Of a stretch of 34,065 nucleotides of DNA, positions 14,784 to 22,834 are shown piece after piece (position 1 is the stretch's first letter; every line of letters starts with the position of its first letter). The position numbers and the translations under genes were made by a program. The DNA lies in the NCBI GenBank assembly GCA_938028465.1, contig CALJAA010000184.1, positions 1 through 34,065 of the forward strand, read 5' to 3'. Below the pieces are notes generated by a model, which saw only the letters and a list, made by a program, of their open reading frames with translations, did not search any database and was not told where the DNA came from. The stretch is from an uncultured Granulosicoccaceae bacterium. GTDB taxonomy: Bacteria > Pseudomonadota > Gammaproteobacteria > Granulosicoccales > Granulosicoccaceae.

Positions 14784-15698
14784 TTGGTTGACTTTGTTTG
14801 GCGCGATTATCTCTCACCAAAGCATTGGCCAACACTGCTAGGCTTCTCTATCTTTTGGCTACTCTCTCGCCTACCTCTTAATACCCAATTAGCCATCGGA
14901 CGGTCTTTAGGGAGTTTGCTCTACTACGCTATACCCGCCCGCCGTAAAATCACAGCAACCAATTTATCGTTTGCGTACCCCGACGACACTCCAACTCAAA
15001 TCGCCGCGTTAAGCAAACGTGTTTATCGGCATATTGGTATGGCTGCGGCAGAAACTGCCAGCTTATGGTTTAGACCGTGGAGCTTGTTTGCACCTCGTGT
15101 CACGATCAACGGCGCTAACGTTCTAGACGATGCTGTGGCTACCGGCAATGGTGTGATATTGCTACAAGCCCATTTCAGCACAATAGAATTATGTGGCGCC
15201 GCTATGGGTAGCCGATGGCCGATCGCTGCGGTTTACGATACACCCAAAAATCCATTGTATGCAGCCTACCTGTTACATCAACGCGGCAGACACCTGGTGG
15301 AGCTCATTGAAAATCGCGATATCAGAAAAATGGTGAAGCGCTTAAGACAAGGCGGTATAGTTTGGTTTTCACCTGACCAGGCAGTTTCCCGCGCCCGAGG
15401 CGGTGTTGATACCACCTATTTTCAGCAAGCTGTGCTGACGAGTTCTGGCACGGCAAGAATACAGAAAATGACGAAGGCAACGGTATTGCCATTTGTGCCT
15501 CATCGCAGTGAAGACGGTAGCCGCTACACGCTGGAAATATTACCCGCGATCACACTAGATGACGAGAATATTGAAGCGGCAACACAACAGGTTAATCACT
15601 TGTTTGAATCCCAAATCGTATACCAACCAGAGCAATATTTTTGGGTACATAAGCGTTTTAAGCCGCCTACCACTAAACACCCCAATCCCTACCAATGA
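14784..15698 (+). CDS. Lipid A late acyltransferase, LpxL/HtrB type
   Basis: This 304-residue inner-membrane acyltransferase probably adds a secondary acyl chain to Kdo2-lipid IVA during lipid A synthesis. It opens in LpxL style (YLSPKHWPTLLGFSIFWLLS). The catalytic HX4E motif is HFSTIE in LLQAHFSTIELCG. The later blocks GGIVWFSPDQ, VLPFVPHR and PEQYFWVHKRFK match the family C-terminal half. The start is TTG 14784, seven bases after the tolC stop, with GAGG about 16 bases upstream; there is no suitable ATG. The end overlaps the waaA start by four bases (ATGA), so the two Kdo/lipid A steps are translationally coupled. A second family member lies at 22835-23791. Confidence 0.9.
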   Translation: MVDFVWRDYLSPKHWPTLLGFSIFWLLSRLPLNTQLAIGRSLGSLLYYAIPARRKITATNLSFAYPDDTPTQIAALSKRVYRHIGMAAAETASLWFRPWSLFAPRVTINGANVLDDAVATGNGVILLQAHFSTIELCGAAMGSRWPIAAVYDTPKNPLYAAYLLHQRGRHLVELIENRDIRKMVKRLRQGGIVWFSPDQAVSRARGGVDTTYFQQAVLTSSGTARIQKMTKATVLPFVPHRSEDGSRYTLEILPAITLDDENIEAATQQVNHLFESQIVYQPEQYFWVHKRFKPPTTKHPNPYQ

Positions 15699-16942
15699 GC
15701 CACAAGCCTGCAGCGATTTACCGAGTTATCGCACGCTTGATCAGCCCACTTTGGTTGATATATACCGTTGTTCGTACCATCAAAGATGGTGGGGGTGCAT
15801 ACCTTACTCAACGATTTGGACTCTATCTTAGTAAAGGGGATCAAAGCGACAACGTTAATCGCATCTGGATACACGCAGCCTCCGTTGGTGAGGTGAACAC
15901 CGTTCTACCATTGTTGCAGGCGCTTCAATCAAGCACTGCAGCACAACCCATTTTAGTTACTACCAACACCCCTACTGGCAAACAAACATTACTAAAACAA
16001 TTACCCAACAACTGCATCCATCGTTATTTGCCAGTTGACCTGCCTGGAGCTTGCAAACGTTTTTTATCAAAACACCAGATCAGTGCAGCATGGGTTATGG
16101 AAACAGAGATCTGGCCCTGGCTTTACTCACAATGCCGCAACAGTAACATTCCACTAACCATCATCAACGGCCGGATTACAGATAAAACGTTTCGTGCACG
16201 TGATGGCCTATTTGGAGCTACATACGCAGAGAGCTTAGAAGGTGTAACCGTGATGGCGAAAGATGATAGCGAAGCGGAGCGTTATCGCTTGTTATCCAAC
16301 AATAACGCGCACGTTAAAACCGTTGGGAATCTCAAGTTTGGCGCGCGCATCGCAGAAAGCAACAAAACAGCGTTAATCACTACACCGTATTGTGTCGCTG
16401 CATCCACACATGAAGATGAAGAAACTCAGCTAGCCACTGCTTGGATGCGAACAACACCAGCTTCTACGCTCGTTATTGTGCCGCGACACCCAGAACGTGG
16501 GCCAGCTATAAAAGATAAATTACGCACTCTAGGTGATATACCGCTGCGTAGCAAAAATGACCCAGTAAACCAAGCACCACTTTATATCGCTGATACCTTA
16601 GGTGAGCTTGAACATTGGTTTGCTCATGCTCAAGCCGTATTTATGGGTGGCTCACTAATCGAACGCGGTGGGCATAACGTATTGGAACCCGCTCGACTTG
16701 CAAAACTCATTGTCACTGGCCCCAACATGAGTAACTTTAAGGAAGAAACTAAATTACTCAAAGACGCTAACGGTTTGATGCAAGTTGATTCTGCACCGGA
16801 AGTTGTTACCATTTTAAAGCGCTCAATGGAAGACAAAGCTTGGGCAGATCAACTTGGTACAAATGCGCAGCAAGCGGTGAACGCCGGTGAGGAAGTGACT
16901 AACGCCTATTTAACATCACTGCTGCCTGCATTCTCTCGATAA
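15695..16942 (+). CDS. waaA: Kdo transferase WaaA (KdtA)
   Basis: WaaA transfers 3-deoxy-D-manno-octulosonic acid from CMP-Kdo to lipid IVA at the inner membrane. The protein is 415 residues (GT-B fold, family GT30). It has an N-terminal membrane anchor (ARLISPLWLIYTVVRT), the catalytic-base segment HAASVGEVN, then AWVMETEIWPW. The C-terminal CMP-Kdo region includes PRHPERGPAI, GGSLIERGGHNVLEPA and TGPNMSNFKE. The start overlaps the lpxL-like stop. The 3' end overlaps convergent kdkA by 37 bases. Whether it adds one or two Kdo units cannot be read from sequence; the neighbouring Kdo kinase makes a one-Kdo enzyme a fair guess. Confidence 0.95.
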   Translation: MSHKPAAIYRVIARLISPLWLIYTVVRTIKDGGGAYLTQRFGLYLSKGDQSDNVNRIWIHAASVGEVNTVLPLLQALQSSTAAQPILVTTNTPTGKQTLLKQLPNNCIHRYLPVDLPGACKRFLSKHQISAAWVMETEIWPWLYSQCRNSNIPLTIINGRITDKTFRARDGLFGATYAESLEGVTVMAKDDSEAERYRLLSNNNAHVKTVGNLKFGARIAESNKTALITTPYCVAASTHEDEETQLATAWMRTTPASTLVIVPRHPERGPAIKDKLRTLGDIPLRSKNDPVNQAPLYIADTLGELEHWFAHAQAVFMGGSLIERGGHNVLEPARLAKLIVTGPNMSNFKEETKLLKDANGLMQVDSAPEVVTILKRSMEDKAWADQLGTNAQQAVNAGEEVTNAYLTSLLPAFSR

Positions 16943-17634
16943 GCCTGCAGTAGCATTGCCCATCCATCTGCATTAAATTCGTAATCGCCCTTCAAAGCTT
17001 GCTTAAGTAAAGAACGATGCAATCGAGCAATATTTGCTTTCATGTTTGGTGCATTCGGTTCGAGCTTGCGAGCGCGATCAAAATCAATTAATGACACGAT
17101 ATCGTCATCGATCAAAATATTATGCGCATTTAAATCAGCATGCCAGATACCCTCATTATGAAAACGTGCGATTGTATTACCAATACTCCGCCACACCTGA
17201 TCAGGCACCGTACCGTGCGCCTCCGCAAGCGTTGACCCGGCGAGTTTACGGGTGATTAATGATGCTGTGTAAAACAACCCATGGCGTTCAACTTTGCAGG
17301 CATACCCTATCGACACCGGTAACCCATTTGAATCACAGTGACTTAACATCTGCAGCTCGCGAAACGCGCGCGTGCGTTGTAAGCCACGCCAAAAATAATA
17401 ACGGGGATTAAGGTGGCGCACCAAACCACCACGCAAGTACTCTCGAAGCACTAGTTCAGCACCATCCACTTTGAGAAAGTAGGTATTACCTCGCCCGCCC
17501 TGTGGGGTACCAGTGATCAAATCTTGTTGACGCAACCATCCAATATCAAACAAACGCTTGTTGAACGAGGTTGCGGGTTCAGCAATAAAACACCAAGTGG
17601 CGTTTCTATCACTGAGTTGATCGATCTTGCTCAC
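16906..17634 (-). CDS. kdkA: Kdo kinase (KdkA / InaA-WaaP kinase superfamily)
   Basis: This 242-residue protein is a eukaryotic-type-kinase-fold enzyme that probably phosphorylates Kdo of lipid A core. The nucleotide loop is GGRGNTYFL, a lysine-like role is in ELVLREYLRGG, the catalytic loop is WHADLNAHNILID and the metal-binding segment is SLIDFDRARK, all in KdkA style. The length is normal for KdkA. The start is GTG 17634, 13 bases after the zinc-finger stop, with no good Shine-Dalgarno sequence. The last 37 bases are shared antisense with the end of waaA. KdkA beside the Kdo transferase gene supports the assignment. Confidence 0.88.
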   Translation of the reverse strand: MSKIDQLSDRNATWCFIAEPATSFNKRLFDIGWLRQQDLITGTPQGGRGNTYFLKVDGAELVLREYLRGGLVRHLNPRYYFWRGLQRTRAFRELQMLSHCDSNGLPVSIGYACKVERHGLFYTASLITRKLAGSTLAEAHGTVPDQVWRSIGNTIARFHNEGIWHADLNAHNILIDDDIVSLIDFDRARKLEPNAPNMKANIARLHRSLLKQALKGDYEFNADGWAMLLQAYRENAGSSDVK

Positions 17635-17647
17635 TGCAAGATAAAGG

Positions 17648-17842
17648 CTACTTGGTTACTGCAGGGGTATCGACTAGGCGATAAACAGTACCGCAATACG
17701 AGCACGACGCTTCATTGGATTCTTCCAATGGAATAAACACGCGTGGGTGACTGTCCCACAAGGCGCTATCAGGTGTAGGGCAATGAAGCGGTAGTTGATC
17801 TTTCGTGACTTCTACTAAGGATTCAGAATTGGACTGCTTCAT
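17648..17842 (-). CDS. Zinc-finger CHCC domain protein
   Basis: This is a 64-residue protein with the zf-CHCC pattern: Cys in LHCPTPD, His in SHPRVFIPL and two Cys in CSYCGTVYRL, which together should bind one zinc ion. Homologues are widespread small proteins; some resemble the NDUFS6-type zinc domain. The role is unknown here. The frame opens at 17884 inside glnE, but ATG 17842 (MKQSNSESLVEV) avoids that overlap and is preferred. It lies between glnE and kdkA on one strand, 17 bases after the glnE stop. In many gammaproteobacteria this gene sits between ilvE and LPS-core genes; ilvE is absent here. Confidence 0.85.
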   Translation of the reverse strand: MKQSNSESLVEVTKDQLPLHCPTPDSALWDSHPRVFIPLEESNEASCSYCGTVYRLVDTPAVTK

Positions 17843-17859
17843 GGGTATCTCGTTTGTGT

Positions 17860-20790
17860 TTACACTAATAAAATTTCTTGCCAAAGCGTCTCGACTCGCT
17901 GCCTGATAGATAGCAAGTCTGGAGTTTCTTTGACCAATGCAGATTGTAGCTGTAATGACTGCCTATGCTGCACCTTGCGCAGCGACAAGTAACACTCAAT
18001 TAACGTTTTTGCGTGGCTTTGCGCCAAAAGGCCCGCATCCACCGTTTGTTCAAGTATACGAATATTATCGGAGAAACGGCACAATTCAGGATATTGTGCA
18101 GCATTTGCCAACACGAGGTATTGCACAATGAACTCGATATCGGCAATGCCGCCACTTGCTTGCTTTAGATGGATATAACCTGACTTTCGCTTTTCCAAGC
18201 TATCCCGCATGCGCTGGCGCATGTCGACCACTTCTGCGCGCAGCGATTGCGTATCACGCGGTAAGCACAATACCTGTTGTCGAACCTCGTTAAATCGATC
18301 TTGCAGTGCCACAGGCCCAACCAGCACTCTTGTTCTCACTAGGGCTTGATGTTCCCAAGTCCACGCCTCGGATTGCTGATACTGCGTGAAGCTATCGAGC
18401 GATGTCACCAGCACGCCTGATTGACCATTTGGCCGCAACCGTAGATCAACGTCGTACAGCAAACCAGCAGGGGTTTGCGTATTCATGAAGTGAACAACCT
18501 TTTGAGCAAGGCGTCCAAAATACTGGCCGTTATCAATGCTCTTAGCACCATCGGTTTGTTGTTTCTCGCCACTGCTATCGTGCAAAAAAACCACATCAAG
18601 ATCAGAACCATAACCCAGCTCTAAGCCGCCCAGCTTACCGTAGGCTACAAGACACACTGATGGCGTTCGTTTTTCGCCATCGTTGATACAAGAGGGTTTG
18701 CCATGTTTTTTTTGCAATTGATTTTCGACCAGATGCAACACGGCATGCAAAAGCGCTTGCGCTAACCAACTAAGTTGATCGCTAACCTGCATCAACGGTA
18801 TGTCATGATCCAGTTCAGCCACCGCAATACGGAGTTCCCTCGCCTGTTTAAAATGCCGCAAGGCATCCATCTGTTCGTCGAGCTCCCAATCCTTTGCACG
18901 CTCTGCCTCAGCCATTGCTTCTGCACATAGAGTTTCAAGATCAGTTAAGGCAGTACTGCGGTCATAACGCAATAACTCATCGATCACAATTGGATGACGC
19001 GTGACAAACTGCGCAGCCCATGCTGAACGCGAGAATAATCTTACAAGCCGATCAAACGCATGCGGACGTTCAATTAAAATTTGTACGTAGCCACTTCTTC
19101 CGGCAACGGCTCGCATCAAACGCAAGCAACGCAGTAAATTAGTATCTGGATCATCGTACTCCAATACCGCATCAAACAAGCGCGGCAGCATGTCATCCAG
19201 CCTATCTTGGCCACGGGCTGTTAGCCGTGCGTAAAAGGCACCTTTACACAAGCCATTGATATTTTCGAGAAGCTCATCATCCGCCTTGATACCAAAATCG
19301 TTAATGGCGTCGATCGAACTTTGTTGATCGGCATCCATTGAACTAACAATGGCCCAAGTTCTTAACGCGGCATCACTAACCGGGTCGGTAAGCTTGTTTT
19401 CATCGTGCTCATCGACCTGCTCATCCGGATCAGCAAACAGGGCTTCAAACTGTTTCGATACAGCAAGCTGATGCTCACACAGGGCTTGGCCAAACTGTTC
19501 CCAGTCAGCAAAACCTACTATACCAATTAAACGCAGGCGATCATTGCTATCTGCAGCGCTGGGCAAACTGTGCACCTGTTTGTCGTGCATCGCCTGCAAG
19601 GCGTTTTCAACTCGGCGTAAAAAATCATAGGCCGCCGTTAGCGATGCACTTAGGCTTGCCTCCATCAGATCTAATTCAATCAGTGTGTTTAATACAGCTT
19701 TAATTGATCGATCTTGCAGCTCAGGCATGCGCCCGCCGCGCACTAACTGAAATACTTGGCCAATAAACTCGATTTCGCGAATACCACCACTGCCTAATTT
19801 TATGTTGTCTTGCATACCTCTTTGAACAACAGAGAGCGAGATCTTGCGTTTTAATTGCCGCAGCGAATCAATCGCGCTGTAATCAAGATAACGACGATAC
19901 ACAAAGGGTTGCAGCAGCTCAAACAGCTCGGCTATATCATCGGCGTTACCGGTGATTGCGCGCGCCTTGACCATCGCATAACGTTCCCAATCGCGGCCTT
20001 GCGTTAAGTAGTATTGCTCAAGGCCATTTAGATTCATGACTAACGGCCCACTCTCACCAAATGGTCGTAAGCGCGTATCGACGCGATAAACAAACCCATC
20101 AGCAGTCACGCTGCCAAGCATGCGCGTGATGCGTTGTGCAACGCGAGTAAAGTAATCGGTGTTATCTAATACTTTTTTACCATCGCTTTTGCCGGCCCTA
20201 GCAAAAACGTAGATTAGGTCGATATCGGAGGAGACATTCAGTTCGTACCCACCAAGCTTGCCCATCCCTAATACGATCAGCCGTTGCTCAACACCGTCAT
20301 CATCACGGGCGATACCAAATCGCTCATGCATGGCTTGCTCTGACCAATCACAAGCCGCCTGCACACAGGCATCAGCCAAGGTACTCAACTGCTGCAAGGT
20401 TTCATCTAAATCAGCAACACCCGTAATATCGCGCCATAAGATACGCATTAATTGCGCATGACGAACCAGCCGAAGCGCTTTCATTTGCGCCTCTTCGTCA
20501 GTGGTGGTATCGAGCTTTTCAATACTGAGTTTGATGTCGGCTACACAGGGCAATTGCCAATCAGGTTCCAATGCACCATCGTCGATAAAATCGTACAGCG
20601 CCTGGGGATAGCGAACCGCCGTGTTCATCAAATAAGGGCTGAGCGCAAACAAAACAGGCCCCTCGCGCTCAATCAATGCCGTAGCGCTGGGATTAACATC
20701 CTTACCATTCGTGTGGACTTCTGTCAGCACCGACGAGACAGCATCCGCAACTACCGGAGTTATGAGTGATTTGGAAGATTCCTTAAGCAT
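17860..20790 (-). CDS. glnE: Glutamine synthetase adenylyltransferase/adenylyl-removing enzyme
   Basis: GlnE adds AMP to, and removes it from, a tyrosine of glutamine synthetase in response to PII and glutamine, setting nitrogen assimilation. The protein is 976 residues, slightly longer than E. coli's 946. It has two nucleotidyltransferase domains. The N-terminal deadenylylase has GKLGGYELNVSSDIDLIYVF (Asp189 and Asp191), and the C-terminal adenylyltransferase has GKLGGLELGYGSDLDVVFLH (GSDLD near residue 730). The central regulatory helices join them. Both catalytic Asp pairs are intact. It starts at ATG 20790, 41 bases from the divergent ABC gene. A high charge in the linker (about residues 455-475, DEQVDEHDENK) marks the domain boundary. 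Confidence 0.97.
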   Translation of the reverse strand: MLKESSKSLITPVVADAVSSVLTEVHTNGKDVNPSATALIEREGPVLFALSPYLMNTAVRYPQALYDFIDDGALEPDWQLPCVADIKLSIEKLDTTTDEEAQMKALRLVRHAQLMRILWRDITGVADLDETLQQLSTLADACVQAACDWSEQAMHERFGIARDDDGVEQRLIVLGMGKLGGYELNVSSDIDLIYVFARAGKSDGKKVLDNTDYFTRVAQRITRMLGSVTADGFVYRVDTRLRPFGESGPLVMNLNGLEQYYLTQGRDWERYAMVKARAITGNADDIAELFELLQPFVYRRYLDYSAIDSLRQLKRKISLSVVQRGMQDNIKLGSGGIREIEFIGQVFQLVRGGRMPELQDRSIKAVLNTLIELDLMEASLSASLTAAYDFLRRVENALQAMHDKQVHSLPSAADSNDRLRLIGIVGFADWEQFGQALCEHQLAVSKQFEALFADPDEQVDEHDENKLTDPVSDAALRTWAIVSSMDADQQSSIDAINDFGIKADDELLENINGLCKGAFYARLTARGQDRLDDMLPRLFDAVLEYDDPDTNLLRCLRLMRAVAGRSGYVQILIERPHAFDRLVRLFSRSAWAAQFVTRHPIVIDELLRYDRSTALTDLETLCAEAMAEAERAKDWELDEQMDALRHFKQARELRIAVAELDHDIPLMQVSDQLSWLAQALLHAVLHLVENQLQKKHGKPSCINDGEKRTPSVCLVAYGKLGGLELGYGSDLDVVFLHDSSGEKQQTDGAKSIDNGQYFGRLAQKVVHFMNTQTPAGLLYDVDLRLRPNGQSGVLVTSLDSFTQYQQSEAWTWEHQALVRTRVLVGPVALQDRFNEVRQQVLCLPRDTQSLRAEVVDMRQRMRDSLEKRKSGYIHLKQASGGIADIEFIVQYLVLANAAQYPELCRFSDNIRILEQTVDAGLLAQSHAKTLIECYLSLRKVQHRQSLQLQSALVKETPDLLSIRQRVETLWQEILLV

Positions 20791-20831
20791 GTGTGCAGTG
20801 TAGACGCTCTACCATCAGGTATCATTAAGCT

Positions 20832-21890
20832 ATGACTCCACAGCTACAACTTAGCGACATTTCTGTTTGTCTCAGCGAACAACGGATTGTCCACAATTTC
20901 TCTCTATCGCTAGCCGATGGAGAAATTGGCTGCTTGCTGGGCCCCAGCGGGTGCGGCAAAACGACACTCTTACGCGTCATCGCAGGTTTTGAGCCTCCTA
21001 CCACTGGTGAGCTTAAAATCGCTGGCAAAACAGTTGCCACGCCTGAGAAACAAGCCGGCCCGGAAGAACGCCGCATCGGCATGGTTTTCCAAGACCTCGC
21101 CTTGTTCCCACATATGACGGTGAGCAAAAACGTCGCATTCGGAATGGACGGCCATAGTAAGGCAGCTACCAAAGAACGGGTAGCCGAACTACTCGAGTTA
21201 GTCGGCATGAGCCATCTGGGTAATAGCTTCCCACACCAGCTCTCTGGCGGCCAACAGCAGCGAGTTGCACTGATACGAGCCATGGCGCCGCGCCCACCTG
21301 TATTACTACTTGATGAACCATTTAGTAGCCAAGACTCCGAACGCCGAGTACAACTGGCGCACGAGGTACGAGAAATTCTCAAACGAGATGGCATTACAGC
21401 GATTCTCGTAACGCACGATCAGTACGAGGCATTTGCGATTGCGGATCATATTGGTGTAGTCGCCAATGGCCGCCTACTCCAGTGGGACAACGCATTCGAT
21501 CTATACCACAAGCCTGCTGATCGTTTCGTCGCAGATTTTATTGGCGAAGGCGTTTTTGTATGCGGCAACACACTAGAAAACAACCAGATCCAAACCGAGC
21601 TGGGCATTATTCATGGCGAGCTCTCTGAGCATTTTAACCCTGGCACACAAATCGAACTTCTGGTACGCCCAGACGACATCATCCACGATGATAAAAGCCC
21701 AAACAAAGCCACCGTCATCGCCAAAGATTTTAGAGGCGCTGGCCATTTATATACCCTACGTATGCCAGGTAGCACACGCCTACTCTGTTTAGCCCCTTCG
21801 CACCATAACCACCAAGTTGGCGAGAAGTTCGGTGTACGGCTAGAGCTGGATCATTTGGTAATATTTTCGCGGGAAGGCTTGGGGTACTAG
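20832..21890 (+). CDS. ABC transporter ATP-binding protein, Fe3+ (FbpC) type, orphan
   Basis: This 352-residue ATPase subunit has an N-terminal nucleotide-binding domain and a C-terminal TOBE-type regulatory domain (from about residue 240), like FbpC/PotA importers. Walker A is [10 protein letters not shown]-loop [10 protein letters not shown], signature [11 protein letters not shown], Walker B VLLLDEP and H-loop VTHDQYEAF. The [12 protein letters not shown] block is characteristic of the Fe3+ group. The D-loop reads SSQDSERR where family members usually have SALDA-like residues. No permease or binding protein gene is adjacent; the upstream gene is divergent glnE and the downstream one is convergent. 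It probably pairs with a membrane subunit encoded elsewhere. The substrate is unproven. Confidence 0.88.
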   Translation: MTPQLQLSDISVCLSEQRIVHNFSLSLADGEIGCLLGPSGCGKTTLLRVIAGFEPPTTGELKIAGKTVATPEKQAGPEERRIGMVFQDLALFPHMTVSKNVAFGMDGHSKAATKERVAELLELVGMSHLGNSFPHQLSGGQQQRVALIRAMAPRPPVLLLDEPFSSQDSERRVQLAHEVREILKRDGITAILVTHDQYEAFAIADHIGVVANGRLLQWDNAFDLYHKPADRFVADFIGEGVFVCGNTLENNQIQTELGIIHGELSEHFNPGTQIELLVRPDDIIHDDKSPNKATVIAKDFRGAGHLYTLRMPGSTRLLCLAPSHHNHQVGEKFGVRLELDHLVIFSREGLGY

Positions 21891-21908
21891 TAATCACCAA
21901 GTTGATTA
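21891..21908. terminator. Small inverted repeat between convergent genes
   Basis: TAATCA (21891-21896) and TGATTA (21903-21908) are perfect inverted copies around 6 bases, filling nearly all of the 15-base gap between the ABC gene and the kinase gene and including the kinase stop. The stem is AT-rich and weak. It may be a minor bidirectional terminator or chance. Confidence 0.3.
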
Positions 21909-22421
21909 AACTTTCTTCAAAAACGCCTCCACCTCGTATCGATTATTTAATTTATATTTCTCTTTTTCAGCGGGTACAGCATCAAAAAATGCCAGCATTC
22001 GTCGTCGACCCGTTTTCCGCGTTCTCCATATAAAATTAACGAACTCCAAGTCGATCTTTTCAGGGCAACCGCTGGGCAAGTCTGGCCGTGATGTTCCATG
22101 GTACTCAACCCTTCTTTTAAGCACACGCCACGCTCTTACCAGTAACGGAAAATCCAACCAAATTAGCGTGTCTGCTCTGTCCAAACGTTCAGCCCATGTT
22201 TGGGAGCGACCACCTTCAAATATCCAGCGATCTCTTGAATGCACCTCAGCACACATCACATCTTTTTCAGCACCCGTGCGCTCGATCCATCCTGACTTCC
22301 AATGGATACGATCTATGTGAACCACAGGAAGATCCAAAACCTTTCCTAAAGCACGGGCAAGCGTGGACTTACCCGAGCCAGGCTGACCGATTATCATGAT
22401 TCGTTTTCGGGTGGTATCCAT
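21906..22421 (-). CDS. P-loop kinase-like protein (FlaR / 'DNA topology modulation' family)
   Basis: This 171-residue protein has a nucleoside-kinase-like P-loop near the start (IIGQPGSGKSTLARALG) followed by VVHIDRIHWKSGW. That is the typical second block of the adenylate-kinase-related family often labelled FlaR or topology modulation protein. A Walker B-like segment is DTLIWLDFP, and the arginine-rich stretch RAWRVLKRRVEYH fits a lid region. The true substrate of this family is not established. It is the last gene of the long - strand run, 75 bases downstream of the DUF2834 gene, and ends against the convergent ABC gene. Confidence 0.8.
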   Translation of the reverse strand: MDTTRKRIMIIGQPGSGKSTLARALGKVLDLPVVHIDRIHWKSGWIERTGAEKDVMCAEVHSRDRWIFEGGRSQTWAERLDRADTLIWLDFPLLVRAWRVLKRRVEYHGTSRPDLPSGCPEKIDLEFVNFIWRTRKTGRRRMLAFFDAVPAEKEKYKLNNRYEVEAFLKKV

Positions 22422-22425
22422 TCAT

Positions 22426-22497
22426 CTACTCGTCGATAGGCGCCACTGCCGCAATACCGTGCAACGCAATTTCAGAATCCATTGACCCGTAGGGCAT
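22426..22497 (-). CDS. Possible 23-residue ORF coupled to the DUF2834 stop
   Basis: The DUF2834 stop and an ATG overlap as TAATG at 22499-22495. The frame reads MPYGSMDSEIALHGIAAVAP then Ile-Asp-Glu and stops at TAG 22428-22426, four bases before the kinase ATG at 22421. It fills the interval exactly, as a coupled small gene would. It has no recognisable motif and could be chance. Confidence 0.2.
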   Translation of the reverse strand: MPYGSMDSEIALHGIAAVAPIDE

Positions 22498-22832
22498 TAA
22501 ACCCTCGACAAAGCCCGTTCACGCATCCCCAAATAAAGCGGGAGCGCTAGGCATAAGCCAATAAGAAAACACATGGCTACGTATGCCCATGGCCACCGCA
22601 CTTGATCTTTTTTCGCGGTGGCAAGCGCCATAACGGTAAACACAATGCCAGAAAAATACGCATCTATAGCTACACCAGTAGACGCTGGTGTAGCGGTAGC
22701 CGACTTTAGAAATGGGCCGATTAAAAAGCTGTCTGCAGTTTGGAAATACTCAATGAAATATAACCAACTAATTACGGTACCCACTACTGCTAGCGCAAAA
22801 TATATCCACGAAAGTTGAGCTGAACGAGCCAT
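22497..22832 (-). CDS. Small membrane protein, DUF2834 family
   Basis: This 111-residue protein has about three to four hydrophobic segments: YFALAVVGTVISWLYFI near the N-terminus, a middle segment GIVFTVMALATA and the last AYVAMCFLIGLCLALPLYLG. The ending ALPLYLGMRER resembles the DUF2834 pattern of alanine-leucine-proline-leucine-rich tails ending in RE. The function of the family is unknown. It starts at ATG 22832, two bases after the stop of the acyltransferase gene, so it is cotranscribed with it. Confidence 0.7.
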   Translation of the reverse strand: MARSAQLSWIYFALAVVGTVISWLYFIEYFQTADSFLIGPFLKSATATPASTGVAIDAYFSGIVFTVMALATAKKDQVRWPWAYVAMCFLIGLCLALPLYLGMRERALSRV

Positions 22833-22834
22833 GC

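Noticed and set aside
17843-17884. Upstream start of the zinc-finger gene overlapping glnE
   Set aside because: The extra 14 residues are encoded within and around the glnE end, and ATG 17842 follows the glnE stop in normal operon spacing.
20825-21394. 189-codon frame antisense to the ABC ATPase
   Set aside because: Ser/Arg/Cys-rich shadow of a fully motif-supported gene on the other strand.
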